This document shows, piece by piece, positions 45,742-56,630 of a stretch of 64,000 nt of DNA. This DNA is from Immersiella caudata. Taxonomy: Eukaryota; Ascomycota; Sordariomycetes; Sordariales; Lasiosphaeriaceae. Under the pieces are notes generated by a model. The model worked only from the letters and a program-made list of their open reading frames with translations, was not told the DNA's origin and did no database searches. Each line of letters starts with the position of its first letter. The stretch's first letter is position 1. The position numbers and the translations under genes were made by a program. The stretch is from contig JAULSU010000001.1 in the NCBI GenBank assembly GCA_030512335.1, positions 4,402,001 to 4,466,000 on the forward strand. Reading direction: 5' to 3'.

Positions 45742-47202
45742 TCACACGAACGGAAAACTAGGATCAACTTCTTCCTTCCAAGCATTCATCCCTCCCGCGA
45801 TGTCCATAATCCTCCTCCTTCCACCCTTATCCACTCCCAGCTCCTTCAGCTTCTCCACCGCCTCCTGCGAGTCCAACCCCCTCCTACAAACCACAAAAAT
45901 GGGCGCATCACCATCCACAACACCAGGCAGCATCCCACTCTCATCACCCCCATCCCTCTTCACCTCCGCCGCCCTCATCAACAGCCTCCCAAACGGGACG
46001 TTCACTGCCCCCTCAATGCTTCCAAACGAGAAATGCTCCTTCTCCCTCGTATCAATCAGCACATGTCTCCCAATCTCCCCTTTCTCTCGCATATCGTGGA
46101 AGACCCTAGCGGAGATTCGCTCCTCGGAAGGAAGGGTGTGCTTTGGCACAGGCAGAGCACAAAATTGCTCGTAGTTGGGCGTGCCTGATTTGATGCCTTC
46201 CAGCGTCAGGGTAGAAGGGGAGTTCTCGCCGCAGGCGAAGCAAGTCTTCTTGCGGGGTGACATTTTAAGGGGGCGGAAGGAGTAGGGACCGATGGCGGAG
46301 CTGAGGTCGTAGGTATAGATGAGGAGGGTCGGTTGGATGAGGTTTTGGTCTGCGAGAGGCGGGAAGGAGGGGGGGGGCGAAGGCTGGGGGAGGTGGAGGG
46401 AGGAGATGAGGATCTTGATGGCTTCGCCGGCTTGGGCGACGCCCATTAGGCCAACAACGGGGCCCATGATGCCGGCTTCGCCGCAGGAGACCATGGAGCT
46501 GGGGGGTGGAGGCTTTTTGAAGCAGCAGCGGTAACAGGGGGCATATTTGCCGTCTACGCGGCCTTGCGGGGTGGGTGGGCAATTGAGGACGATCAGCTGG
46601 CCTGATTTTTGGACAGAGGCGGCCGAGACGAGGGGCTTGCAGAGGAGGACGCACACGTCGGAGATGAGGTAGCGGGTGGTTGGGTTGTCGGTGCAGTCCA
46701 TGACGAGGTCGTAGCCAGAAATGATGTCCGCGGCGTTCTCGGGGGTGACGGGGAAGGTGTAGGGCACGTAGGCGGGAAGGGGGTTGATGTCACGGAGGTG
46801 GGAAATGAGGCTGTCGACTTTCTTCATGCCCAGTCGGGATGTCGCGTGGCCGACCTGGCGATGGAGGTTGGACATCTCGACTACATCGCCGTCGACAATC
46901 CCAATGGTGCCAACGCCGGCGCCGGCAACATACTGGGCAGCGGGACAGCCGAGACCGCCGGCGCCGATGATAAGAATGCGGGAATAGATCAACCGCAGTT
47001 GACCTGGGGCCTGTCAGTTGGACGATGATAATGCGACACTGACGGAGAAAAATGGTTCACCTTCTCTCCCTACACCGGGGACAATCATCTGGCGCGAGTA
47101 CCGCTCAAACTCTTCATCTGTAAGTCGCCGGTCGTGTGGCTGCGCATGCCCATCCTTGCCGTTGAGCCCCTCCTGCGGGGCTTCGTGATCCATCTTCGTC
47201 AT
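45742..47202 (-). CDS. uba4: Uba4/MOCS3-type adenylyltransferase and sulfurtransferase
   Basis: Two-domain enzyme that adenylates the C-terminus of Urm1 and then converts it to a thiocarboxylate, supplying sulfur for thiolation of wobble U34 in tRNAs; in fungi the same protein can serve molybdopterin synthase (CnxF in Aspergillus). Minus-strand exons 47202-47061 and 47003-45742 (57-nt intron), 467 residues. N-terminal leader, then RYSRQMIVPGVGREGQLRL across the splice, the nucleotide loop GAGGLGCPAAQY at about 61, DGDVVEMSNLHRQ, and MDCTDNPTTRYLI. Zinc cysteines are in CYRCCF and CFACGE. The C-terminal rhodanese domain has the active loop VVCRRGLDSQEAV. The start is the ATG at 47202; the frame further upstream opens only with a TTG. 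Shares a 441-nt divergent region with slx9. Confidence 0.95.
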
Positions 47203-47643
47203 AACTTGGGCCAAGAAATCAAGAAAACCATAGTCTAAACTCGCTGGATGCGAATATCATAAATGGCGGCTTCGGGAGCTTAATCATATTTATCCAGCCT
47301 GAGCTTGCCACCCGGAACTCGCCCTCCTCCGCTCGCCCTCCGAGGTCTCAAGTCCCGTCTAATGCGGGCCTGCGTGACGGCTGGTAGGGCTGAGTAACCC
47401 CACAGCAGAAGGGTTGCGGCGGTCTTGGCAACCCGTCACTTCCCCAAGGCGGTGAACTTTCTGCCTTCCCCAACCCCACGTAGCCCCGCTAAAAAGTTGC
47501 AATCCACAACACCAGCTCGAGTGCATCGACAGAGAAGTTCAACCTGCGGCATCTCGTCGCACCACCTCGACTTCGAGCTCAGTCTACACCCGCACAAACA
47601 CCACGCCGCACCCCAATCAGCCTCAAATCACACAACCCACAAA
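47203..47643. promoter_or_regulatory. Divergent promoter region uba4 / slx9
   Basis: 441 nt between the start codons of two divergent housekeeping genes (sulfur transfer to tRNA, and 40S biogenesis). Co-regulation is plausible but not shown by any motif I can name. Confidence 0.45.
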
Positions 47644-48310
47644 ATGGTGAACGTCTCTCCGTCTCTCCACTGCCCAGCTCACTAACGAGTCCCCCCAGGG
47701 CCCAACCGCCCCCTCCAAGCGCACCACGGCACGCTCCAAAGTCCGCGCCCGCCTCGCCGCCTCCTCCGGCCCCGCCCTCCCCAAGACCTTCCGTCCTAAT
47801 GCCGTCATATCCGACTCCTTCCTCAACTCCAAAAAAGACAAGCACCTCATCAAGCACTCCTCCTTCGTCAGCCGCATCTCCAAAGCCTCCGCACCGAGCG
47901 GCAACAAAAAGCGCAGGAGACCCTCCAAGAAGCTAGTCACTACGCTGGAGTCACTTGGCGATGCGTTAGATGATATCGCGGGCGAGATGGAGGAGACCAT
48001 GATGGATAAGGAGCAGGCGGCGGCGGGGAAGGTGCGGCATAAGAGTTTGAAGTCGAGGCCGGGGGCGCTGAAAAGGAAAGAGAAAGTGGTGAAGGGGGAG
48101 ATGGAGAGATTTGGGAGGAGCCTGGCGCAGCTGGCTATGGTGAAGGGGGCGACGCCTGCAACAGTGGCAGGGGAGGGGATGGAGGTTGAGAAGGACGGGG
48201 AGAAGAAGAGCGAGAAGGAGGTGGCGACAGCGGATCGGTGGGCGGCGCTGAGGGGGTTCATTTCCTCGACGATGGAGCAGAATCCGGCGTTTTTGGTGAA
48301 AAAGGAGTGA
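47644..48310 (+). CDS. slx9: Slx9-like ribosome biogenesis factor
   Basis: Nucleolar protein that takes part in pre-40S maturation and export. As modelled the first coding exon is only the ATG (47644-47646). It is followed at once by a 52-nt intron (GTGAAC...CTAAC...CCCCCAG) and exon 2, 47699-48310; 204 residues. The open frame from exon 2 starts GPTAPSKRTTARSK. It then has the diagnostic SKKDKHLIKHSSFVSRISK and KKRRRPSKKLVTTLESLGDA, and ends with RWAALRGFISSTMEQNPAF. The C-terminal half is Lys/Glu-rich. Without the intron, the ATG frame hits a stop after 17 codons, so splicing is needed. Identity rests on remembered family motifs. Confidence 0.75.
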
Positions 48311-48404
48311 GGGTGGATCGATGGATGGGCGGAGCATAGATATCAGGCGTTGGGGAACTTGAGTTATCTGGGCAGCATTGTGGCTGTGGCTCTTGGTGAG
48401 CGGT

Positions 48405-48464
48405 GTGTCAGTGTTGGTGTCAGTGTTGGTGTCAGTGTTGGTGTCAGTGTTGGTGTCAGTGTTG
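48405..48464. repeat. 12-bp minisatellite, five perfect units
   Basis: Five tandem copies of GTGTCAGTGTTG followed by a decayed sixth copy. It lies between slx9 and the tRNA-Lys gene and is not part of a recognised gene. Confidence 0.95.
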
Positions 48465-48543
48465 GTTTCAGTGATTTGCTACGCTTCATCTACAGCAAAT
48501 ATGAGCTGTAAGGCAGCAAAAAAGGGGCAATCGCCGGGAATTG

Positions 48544-48645
48544 AGCCCGACGTGGGGGTCGAACCCACAACCTTGAGATGAATCTCGTGAGAATCTGAAG
48601 GATCTTCATAAGAGTCTCATGCTCTACCGATTGAGCTAGCCGGGC
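48544..48645 (-). tRNA. tRNA-Lys(CTT): tRNA-Lys (anticodon CUU) with 29-nt intron
   Basis: Minus strand. The 5' part (48645-48609) has acceptor GCCCGGC, a D arm with GCTC/GAGC, and TGAGA plus loop C-T-CTT-A, giving anticodon CTT. The intron 48608-48580 follows position 37, the canonical site. The 3' part (48579-48544) has TCTCA closing the anticodon stem, T stem GTGGG/CCCAC with loop TTCGACC, and GTCGGGC pairing with the acceptor through one G-U. The discriminator is T. The mature length is 73 nt without CCA. Confidence 0.95.
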
Positions 48646-49280
48646 GGATGCCTGGTTGTTGTTGAGAGTGTGTGCGGCTATTCGGCCATATCAGGAGGGC
48701 CAGTGGAGTTTGTGGGTCGGCAGAAGAGATGCGTCTGGCCCACCAGAGCCACGGTCAGGGGTGGGCAAGAAACTTTGTCAGGCTGGGAAACATCAAGGGA
48801 GATTAAATTCGGAGTACCCAGCAGAAGTATCCCTGCCTTGCGGTCATTTTCAACGAATCTACGTGGGGATTACATACATACGCTCCCGGTGCTTCCATCC
48901 CCAGTATGGCATTGGAAGCTATGATTCGGCATCGACAGGAGAAACACACGCATCACGCTTCTGAAGTGTTTTAGATGATATGATGGCTTCTGCTACACCG
49001 CAACTAGCATTTCATAGCTGGGCATTTTCTCAAACTCCTGCTTCACGCTGCACACACATTGCACAAGTCTCGTTTCGTCAAGCAATGCGAAGAACACATT
49101 TCTTCGTATGGGTAATCGAACAAATGATATAAAAATGCCTAGGCAAAAACGCCGACCGTTTACCCTGGGGTCTGCCGCCCCATTTCCCCTTCCCTCTCAG
49201 CAAAGATCAATGCCGCCACCAAACGCCTGTCTCTCCCCATCATGAGTCACCTTCAGAGGCACACAACATCGGCTCGGTTA
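48646..49280. other. Intergenic, no gene seen
   Basis: 5' flank of the tRNA-Lys gene and 3' flank of the C48 peptidase gene. Confidence 0.55.
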
Positions 49281-51379
49281 CTAGTCGATCCGTGGTGCGC
49301 CATCGTGGGCGCGACCGCGAGCGTACGGGCTCGCACTACGACGCCGCTCGCCCTCCTTGCGAAGTGACTCGATGATCTTCATCATTTCTTTTCTCCCCCC
49401 TTTAGCGTCGATTAGTTTGTTAGCCATCGACATCGACACCTTCTCGTTCGCGTTGGCGTTCAGAAGACGCTTGATCAGGAGATGCCGCATGAGAATACAC
49501 ACGTACACCCCGCAGTCATTGCCGTTCTCCTGTTGTGGGCTGTCTTCCATCTGGTGGAAGCGCAGCGCTTGCCCGATGACCTTGCCAATCCTATCGGCGC
49601 ACTTTTGGGCCTCGAGGAAGTTGCTGCCTCCAAGGCTGTCATAGTGAAACGCGACTCCGTCGATACATGACACGAGCAGTAAGGACCAATGGCTACCCCC
49701 GTCGGCTTTGTCGCGGGCCCGGCTATCGTTGACGGGTAGGAAGATGTGGGTGACTTTTCTGAGGTCGGGTAGAGCATTACTGGCACCTTTGAGATCCAGC
49801 GCCTGCATGAGTAGGAATGTCAAACTTGGCCGCATGAGGATGATGCGTGCTTCTGGGTACTTGGGCAGGACCTCTCGCTCAAGCCACCTGCAGCGAGGTT
49901 AGTCGATACGCACAAGGGACGGAAGAGCGTTGCTACCGCGATAGCAAAAAGATGCACATACTCCTGCCAGAATGAGATGTTCTGTGGCAAGTCAGCGGCG
50001 TCACAAAGAGGAAGGGAGGATAGGGCAGGTGGCCCGACGTACGTTATCGGTGAGCCAGTCGTCCTTGAGGGCGACAATGTCCTCGGTTCTCACTATGAAA
50101 CGGTTAGCTAAATGTGCCAGCCCAGACTTGGAAGCTCGGGCCGAGAAAAAAAAAAAAGACATACAGGTGACATCGTAGTCTACAGAATGTTAGCTCTTGG
50201 TCAGGTCAGGCGGCAAACCGTTCAAGGTGGCGCTGACTTACACGTGAGGTAGTTGACGCCGGGTGTGAGCTGGTCTGAGATCAGTCTTGAGCTTCTCGTC
50301 TTGCGCCGGCCGACGCCGATGTTTTCCCATGGGTTGCCTGTGGCAGTCGCGACTCCGCGGGGCACATTTTTTTTTTTTGGAGGGGCTTGAGAACTTGGTG
50401 TTCGACTTCGTAGAAGACTTGACAACCTTGTTGATGTTCGATTCTGTCTTCTTGAATACAGTGCTCTTGGAACCCGCCCTCTTTGTAGACTCCTTGGAAG
50501 GCTGTTTCTTGGGAGTTGGGTTGGCGGTTGTCGTCTTCTTGGACTCTAGGCCCCCCCACCGCGGCACTCACAGCGGTCGTCTTGGTGGCCCGTCTCCGTT
50601 CGGGGCAGCACTTGCTGCGCAGTTGAAGCTGCATTTGCAGCGACCGACCTGGGCGCTGTCTTTCTGTGCGCAGAGAACTTGGAGGCCAAGGATGAGGTCT
50701 TGGGGTGTCCAATGTTCTCAGGAGTGCCGTCCCTGCCAGCCACTCCTCTCGCCCTCTTATCCTCGCTGATCTTGCTCTTGTGTTCATCCTCTTGCTTCTC
50801 CTGGGGAACTATGGTGGGAGGATCATTGAGAGTAGTGAAATCGCTGCTCACATTATCACCGAAAACCCTACTTGAAAGTCGCTGTCGGAATTGCATTTTC
50901 CTTTTCAAAACGCCGAGCGGCGATTCGGGCGAGGGCGAGGAAGGATCGGAAGCGGATCGTCGACGAGACGTTTTGCTGTTCGCCTCAACCGAGCGACGCG
51001 CGTCTGCGACGGAAGGCGGACTGTCTGCGGGCTTGAGAGGTCGTGTTGGACGGGCGGTCGGCTTCGCGATGGTGTCGCTGGGCTTCAGCTTCAAAAGCAG
51101 AGGATCCCTGCAAAGGTGATTTTTCGATCGGTCAGTGGGATTCGTGGGACAAGAATGCTATTAACACCAAAGAGTAGAAAAAGGGTCGCGGATGTAACGC
51201 GGGCGGTATCGCAAAGATTATTACAGCCTGCTGCTTGTTCTGTGGTGTTGCGGGGGGAAGAGGGTATGACAAGCGACGATGGAAAGAGCAGGAGGTTTGG
51301 TCGTTGACAACCCCGCAATTGCCATACGCGCAGCCTGTTCTCACCTATGGTAGGGGCTCACAATAGCGCTGGCTGCCAT
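49281..51379 (-). CDS. C48 (Ulp1/SENP8-like) peptidase, probable NEDD8 protease, with frame lesions
   Basis: Cysteine protease for ubiquitin-like proteins; the compact domain resembles NEDP1/SENP8 (deneddylase). Six minus-strand exons: 51379-51345, 51107-50242, 50179-50165, 50092-50043, 49981-49962 and 49887-49281; all splices keep frame. The C-terminal peptidase domain contains KDDWLTDNNISFWQEWLERE, catalytic His in GGSHWSLLL, Asp in FHYDSLGG, and QQENGNDCGVYVC with the oxyanion Gln and catalytic Cys. The N-terminal ~300 residues are disordered and basic. Oddity: in exon 2 the nominal frame meets TAG at 50546-50548, while the coding-like frame between about 50550 and 50370 is shifted. Frame changes fall exactly at a C7 run (50551-50557) and a T12 run (50367-50378) and cancel each other. 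Homopolymer miscalls are more likely than a pseudogene because the peptidase domain is intact. Confidence 0.82.
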
Positions 51380-53040
51380 TTTCATTGGCATGGCTGCGCA
51401 ATGCGCTCGCTGCTGGTGCGGGCAATAGTTGGCACCCCGCCGACCCGACGGGCAGTGGAGCTGGCCGCGGAATCTGGCGATTTTGCTATTCAACAATAGC
51501 AGAACACAGACAAAACAGTAGTATCACTGTCAGATTCCTATTGACTCGTTCAGCGTTCACCAACACTTCGGAATCTGGAAATCCCACCACACACCAGCAA
51601 AGACGTCACCGCGCCTGGAGGCAGCCGGTCTCCCGCAGGTCTGGGCGGGCTTAGCCTGGAACTGGTCCGTGCAATCCCTTGCTGGCGCCGTGGAGCTCGG
51701 GGTGCTAGGCCTGTTCGAACCAAGTCTGGCCGCCCAGCCGGCACCAGGAAACTGAAGCACGCCACTGCTGACCAAGTCGACTGCTTTTTCGGCCTCGCTT
51801 CAGACGCGGCAGCGCGGCAGCCTCTTACACGCGGTCGGGGCGATTCAGCAGCGTATTGCACGAGTGTGGGTATGTTGCGCGCGACAGAGAAGGTCAAGAC
51901 TTTCCCGTGAGATGCTCCAACAGCACCACAGACAACCACCGCAGCAGTCGCGTGGTTTTCCTGTCCCCGAAGTCGAGGTGCAGCCTGAGGATCCGGTAGG
52001 TGGGGTGAAAGGGAGTATCTTGGCGTCTCGTTTTAACACGGCGCGTCCCGCAACGAAGCAAGGGACAGTAGTCGGCTCGTCGACATCAGGGGGGATACAA
52101 AAAGGTGTTGCCCGGGGAAGTTGTTGGGGAAGTAATGATCCTTTCTCGTTTGTTTGCCAAACCCAAACATCTTTTCCAGCCACGAGCTCAGTGAGCCGGG
52201 TAACTCTTAACCTTGTTTTGAGGTTGACCCACAAGAAACCCAGTACATGACGAGCTCCCCAGCTGCTGTCACTCCCAGACAGTGACACGGGACTGCGGCT
52301 CTGACGGCAGTCTGTTGAGCCTCAGCCATCCGCATTGGAAGGAGACCTCAGCGGCTGTGCAACTGCCAGTGTCACGCCAGAGGCGCTGGGATAATGGCGT
52401 CGGGTCTAGGTACATCCCTCAACGTTATCTGAACACCTGACAAACACCTCGGTTCTTCAAGTGAAGAACATAGTCGAGCGCTGCCAACACAGGTCCGGTT
52501 TTGTCAAAACACATTTTTGTCCTCTTCTTAGGTGGCATAGCAATTGATGAATGTGCTGCTGCGTTTCGCTTGCGGTCGAGGCGGCCAAGTGGTCGCGCGG
52601 CTCCTCGCGAACCAGCTCTGCTTCCGATATTCACTCTCCGGCTTCTGTCTCAGGCGCACTGCCTTCACTTGGAGATATTGGGAAGTCGATGGCATTCATC
52701 CAATCATGATAGCCGACTGGGTGACTCAAGACTGGTTGCGGGCAGCGTCAGCGAATTGGGAGCGGTTACTGGGGAGTCGGAGGACACCGCGATACTTGAA
52801 CCCTCGACGACCGGGCGATAAGTTGCCGCAGCATCATGGGTCGTCAAACTTTGGAATAGCCACAACTGAGACGACTTTGACTCACGCCGACAGGCTACCT
52901 TTTCTAGGAAACCTTGACGCCTGCCACACAAAATGTTTCTGCCGAGGACTCGTGGCCAGCAAAATCTCTTCGCCCACAACACTTCCCTCCAGACCCCAGC
53001 TCTCACAACTCTATGTTTTCAAGCCAACACGACAAGAAAC
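51380..53040. other. Intergenic, no gene seen
   Basis: 1.66 kb between divergent genes. Open frames at 51864-52250 and 52544-53137 lack motifs. An in-frame ATG for the next gene exists at 52933. Confidence 0.45.
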
Positions 53041-53895
53041 ATGTTCCCAACACGATCTCGCCCAGTCACAGCGCTCACCGCTCGCCCAGCAGCGCTCGCC
53101 TTCGCTGGGAACCACGCATCCCACTCTCGAGGCTTGAGCCAGCTGACAATGGGCTTCGAGGACATCGCCAAGTGGAAGGCCGAGAAGCGAAAGCGAGCCA
53201 GTCCCAACTACCACGCCGAGAACAAGACCGTCTTCGACATCCGTATCGACACCCCCAGCCACAAGTCCAGCGCCTGGAATATCTCATACGAGGTAGAACC
53301 GTCGACTCCTGTCCAAAAGCCAGTCCCGACACTTCCAACTTCCGCTCCACGGCACTCCCCCGCTCGCACAGCCGGTCAGACCAGGAAATTCACTTCCCAG
53401 GCAACCGCCGGAGCCATCAAGCGAATTCTTCCGGCCCAAGCTCCCGCACAAGAATGCAACCTCCCCCATCATCCCATCTTCGGCGGGGAACGCACCTCCG
53501 CCCAAATCACCGACGTCCCCGACCTCGCCGTTCTCAGCCGACTCGACGCCAAAACCCGATCCGCAGCTCCTCAACTGCCACCCATCGTTCTCCTCGACCA
53601 AGTCATAACCAAGCGCCCCGAAGACCGTGGCCTCTTCCAAGTTCTCAGGGGCCTACTTCCCTTTAGTAGCCGTTCATCAGGAGGCGGTAACACCACGCCG
53701 ACGGCTCAGGAGGCCACCTTCGGGCTTCTTAGGTTCTCTAGCGCATCACATGGTGGGAAGGAGAAGACTGACGAGGGGCGCGAACTGCCCAGAGTGCCCA
53801 GACAAGAGTCCAATATTGACACCCAAGCTGAGGAGGATAAATTGGCTGAGATTAAGCGTGAGCTGCCGATGTTTCTTGGCGGCGGACCATCCTGA
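53041..53895 (+). CDS. Hypothetical protein, possibly mitochondrial
   Basis: Single open frame of 284 residues with coding-like codon use (CCC, ACC, AAG, GAC frequent). No domain recognised. The first ~30 residues (MFPTRSRPVTALTARPAALA) are basic/hydroxylated without acids, compatible with a mitochondrial presequence. The next block, MGFEDIAKWKAEKRKRASP and VFDIRIDTPSHKSSAWNISY, looks ordered. The remainder is Pro/Ser/Thr-rich with DVPDLAVLSRLDAKTRS and a C-terminal EEDKLAEIKRELPMFLGGG. The ATG at 53041 follows GAAAC; the frame also offers an ATG at 52933, and the long frames on other registers here are shadows. Function unknown. Confidence 0.6.
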   Translation: MFPTRSRPVTALTARPAALAFAGNHASHSRGLSQLTMGFEDIAKWKAEKRKRASPNYHAENKTVFDIRIDTPSHKSSAWNISYEVEPSTPVQKPVPTLPTSAPRHSPARTAGQTRKFTSQATAGAIKRILPAQAPAQECNLPHHPIFGGERTSAQITDVPDLAVLSRLDAKTRSAAPQLPPIVLLDQVITKRPEDRGLFQVLRGLLPFSSRSSGGGNTTPTAQEATFGLLRFSSASHGGKEKTDEGRELPRVPRQESNIDTQAEEDKLAEIKRELPMFLGGGPS

Positions 53896-54335
53896 AGCTT
53901 TTGTATCCCCTTTCCATAAGCCAAACAATACAGCCACCCCGCATCCATCAATTTTCTGTCCTGAGAGTCCCAAGTTTGCTACAGTACCCCCCTGTCGTCA
54001 AGTGCTTGTCTTCAGCATCTTCTCATCTGCACTGCAACGACGGTAGTCCGCATGCGGACATCAAAACTTTGCGGGGAGAGAATGAGATTGTTAAATACGG
54101 TCAAGGCTAAAAGTGATTGGCGCTCATCACCCGCAAGCCGCCCTGGGCACCCAGTCGAAGAAAAGGAAAGATTTGAGTCCAACACCTCATCCCCCATTCA
54201 CGAAACGAATTGAAATGTCAGAATGATAGTGATCAGATTAGTACACCTTGACCCGTCTTCCCCTTCCAAATTCAACACATAGTCTCCGTCCAGAAGAACT
54301 CCATTCCTGCTCCCATTACCCCATGCTGGACTTCC
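53896..54335. other. Convergent 3' region
   Basis: 440 nt between two stop codons; nothing recognised. Confidence 0.55.
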
Positions 54336-56343
54336 TCATACCTCATAAGAGCTATCTGAGTGGATCGAAATCACATACCTCTCCGCTCCCGGCATATAGT
54401 CATCTCCAAGCTCGTTACCTTGGCTGTCAATGTTGGAAAAGCGATCACCCTCAGCAGGTTGCTGCATCTCGCTTATCATACTGTCAAACATTCCCTCCAT
54501 GACATCATAGAATGTGTTCTTCGACTTCCTCGGCTTCTCCTCCACGGCCTTCCGTCGTGAGTGCTTCCCGACGCGCGGGGCCGTTTCTCTGAGCAACATC
54601 TCGGCCTTAGCGTGTATCCTTTCGAGTTCTCCCTCTATTCCTGGGTCCGCTGCCTTAACCTTCTCGCCAAGTTTGGCCTGAAATTCGGCAATGAGAGGCT
54701 CATTGTGCTCGTCCTCGGAATCCTCATCCCCCTGCCTGTCGAAAGCCATCGGCGCAGACTTCCTCGACCTCTCTTCGTAGAGACGGAAAATCAAATCAAG
54801 CTTTCTGATGAAACCCGGATGTCTAACGCCGGTTGCAGTGTGGCTCACATCCACTCCTTTGACTTGTTCGATGAGCTCTCCCAGGTCCCGCTCAGCCGCC
54901 ACAAACGCTGACAGAATATCTTCTGATGCTTTCTCGTGAACTTTGAGTGACTCGTCCTTTTCAAGACTGTGTCTCGCTCTCAAGTTTTTGATGAGCCTTA
55001 GGGCATTCTCCCGGTATTCCTTTGCGATGTCGTCGATGGCATCCTCTTTTGATTTGAGAGACCGGTGCAGTACCTATTTGGCGGTCCCGGTCAGCGACAC
55101 CAGTCATTCGAGGAAGTTTGTGCGTAAACTTACAGATACGATGTTTCTCAGAACAGCGGGAGGAGAGTCATCCGCGATTGCTTCCTTCCATACTGCCTCA
55201 GGGACAGAGTTACGAGTATTGTGAGGTGCCTCAAAGCTGATTTTGAAATCGGGAATACTTTCGTGCCCTGACTGGCAAGGAAACAATGAACCAAGCGAGG
55301 AGCTTGCCGGATAGCCAAACCTGTCGTCTTGAGGAGGGACACCCGTATCAGAACCATGTTTCTGCTCCGTCACGGGTGAACAAGCTGCTCTATGACCAGG
55401 TCCATGGCCAAGTGTGTTGCCGACGGACGGGCTCAACTTGACATGTTGAACACGGTTGCTGGATGAGGTTTGGCCGGACGCGCTCAACAAAGGCTCGACG
55501 CTCGATGGAGCTGAAGCTGTGCAGCCGAATCCTTGACGAGATAATAATGGGCTCCTACCTGGCAAGAGTGGTTCGTTTGACAGCTCGAACTCATATTCTA
55601 GCCGATCAGCATAGAGGCCGTCGCTGGTCATAGCAGCCCCTGCGGCCCCTTGCCCGTCCTGTGCGGGAGGGTGTGCATCCGTATATCCGTGGTCAGGATT
55701 GACTTCAGTGGTTTCATCAATGTAATCATCCTGTCGAGCCTCTCGATTTAAGTCGTTGCTTATGGCCGCATGCAGTCTCCGGTCCGGAGGGGTTGAACCC
55801 ATGACATCGCCTTGAGACTCCTCCCTGGAAAACTCAGCCACACCATCATCTTCATCGATAACGACGACTTCTTGGACCTGAGCGGTTCGATTCACTGCAA
55901 AGCCATCGTTGGTTTGCCCACGGCTGAGTTGGGTTGAATGAACGTTAGACTGCAAGGGTTGCTGGGATTCACCGGTTTGAATCTTCTGCAATCTTTGATT
56001 CTTCCGTTTGCTTTGTGGCCGACCGTGCACTTTTTGCTCTGATCCTGGCATTTCAGGGGCCTTTCGCTTCCCAACCCTCGGTATAGAGGTCCTCGGTGGT
56101 CGGGTCTCGTCTGCTGCCAAGTCCGTCCGTGGTTTGGTTTCAGGAGCTGATTTGTGCAAGTCCTTAGCGTTTTTCGAGCGGCTGTCTGGAATATCGCTGC
56201 GATGACTGCGGGCTTCTCCTGTTCCTCGAACGCCGCTGGAGAACGTAGTGGGCTTTTTTCCCTTTCTGGAGGTGAAACTGGTGCGGCGTTGAGGCGGCTT
56301 AACTAACTCCTCAAGGGGCGGTGGTGACGGGGAACTAGCTTCT

Positions 56344-56394
<51 letters not shown>

Positions 56395-56630
56395 CCCGAC
56401 TCAAAGCCTGCATCTGCCAGCATTTTCACGAGCGGGTCTTCCTTTTTCTTCTTCGGTGGCGATGGCGTTAGATCTTCGAAGAAGGCCATGTCGCTGGCTG
56501 CGTGGAATGGTGTGGTAGCTTTTGGCTTTTCGGCTTGCATTTGAGCCGTGGGCCAGGTCGGCCAAGAAGTTCGCAGCTCAGCATGGACAAGGCCGGTGCT
56601 TGATGGCTGAGGAGACACTGAAGGGCTCAT
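54336..56630 (-). CDS. Large disordered protein with Glu-Pro repeat and C-terminal helical region
   Basis: Minus-strand exons 56630-55134 and 55073-54336 (60-nt intron, GTAAGT to AATAG), 744 residues. The N-terminal two thirds are disordered. FFEDLTPSPPKKKKEDPLVK comes first, then an uninterrupted Pro-Glu run encoded by a hexanucleotide repeat, basic segments (PRVGKRKAPEMPG, QSKRKNQRLQKIQ) suggesting nuclear location, and a short hydrophobic-acidic motif VQEVVVIDEDDGVAEF that resembles a SUMO-interacting motif. The second exon is strongly helical and probably coiled-coil (HRSLKSKEDAIDDIAKEYRE, KVHEKASEDILSAFVAAERD), ending in ordered text before HSDSSYEV. I do not recognise the family. A small final exon is possible because a GTATGT lies near the end. 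Chromatin or kinetochore roles are only conceivable. Confidence 0.7.
56344..56391. repeat. Hexanucleotide GGCTCA repeat coding Pro-Glu
   Basis: Eight perfect GGCTCA units inside the coding region on the minus strand, giving alternating proline and glutamate. Length is likely polymorphic in multiples of six, so the frame is preserved. Confidence 0.92.

Noticed and set aside
50546..50571. A 26-nt GTGAGT...CTAG intron that would also repair the first frame switch in the C48 peptidase gene
   Set aside because: Far shorter than any other intron in this window (52 nt minimum) and it would not explain the second switch; homopolymer error fits both.
52914..53666. 250-codon frame overlapping the hypothetical gene at 53041
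   Set aside because: Same strand but another register; Pro/Arg/Ser-rich shadow with poorer codon use than the called frame.
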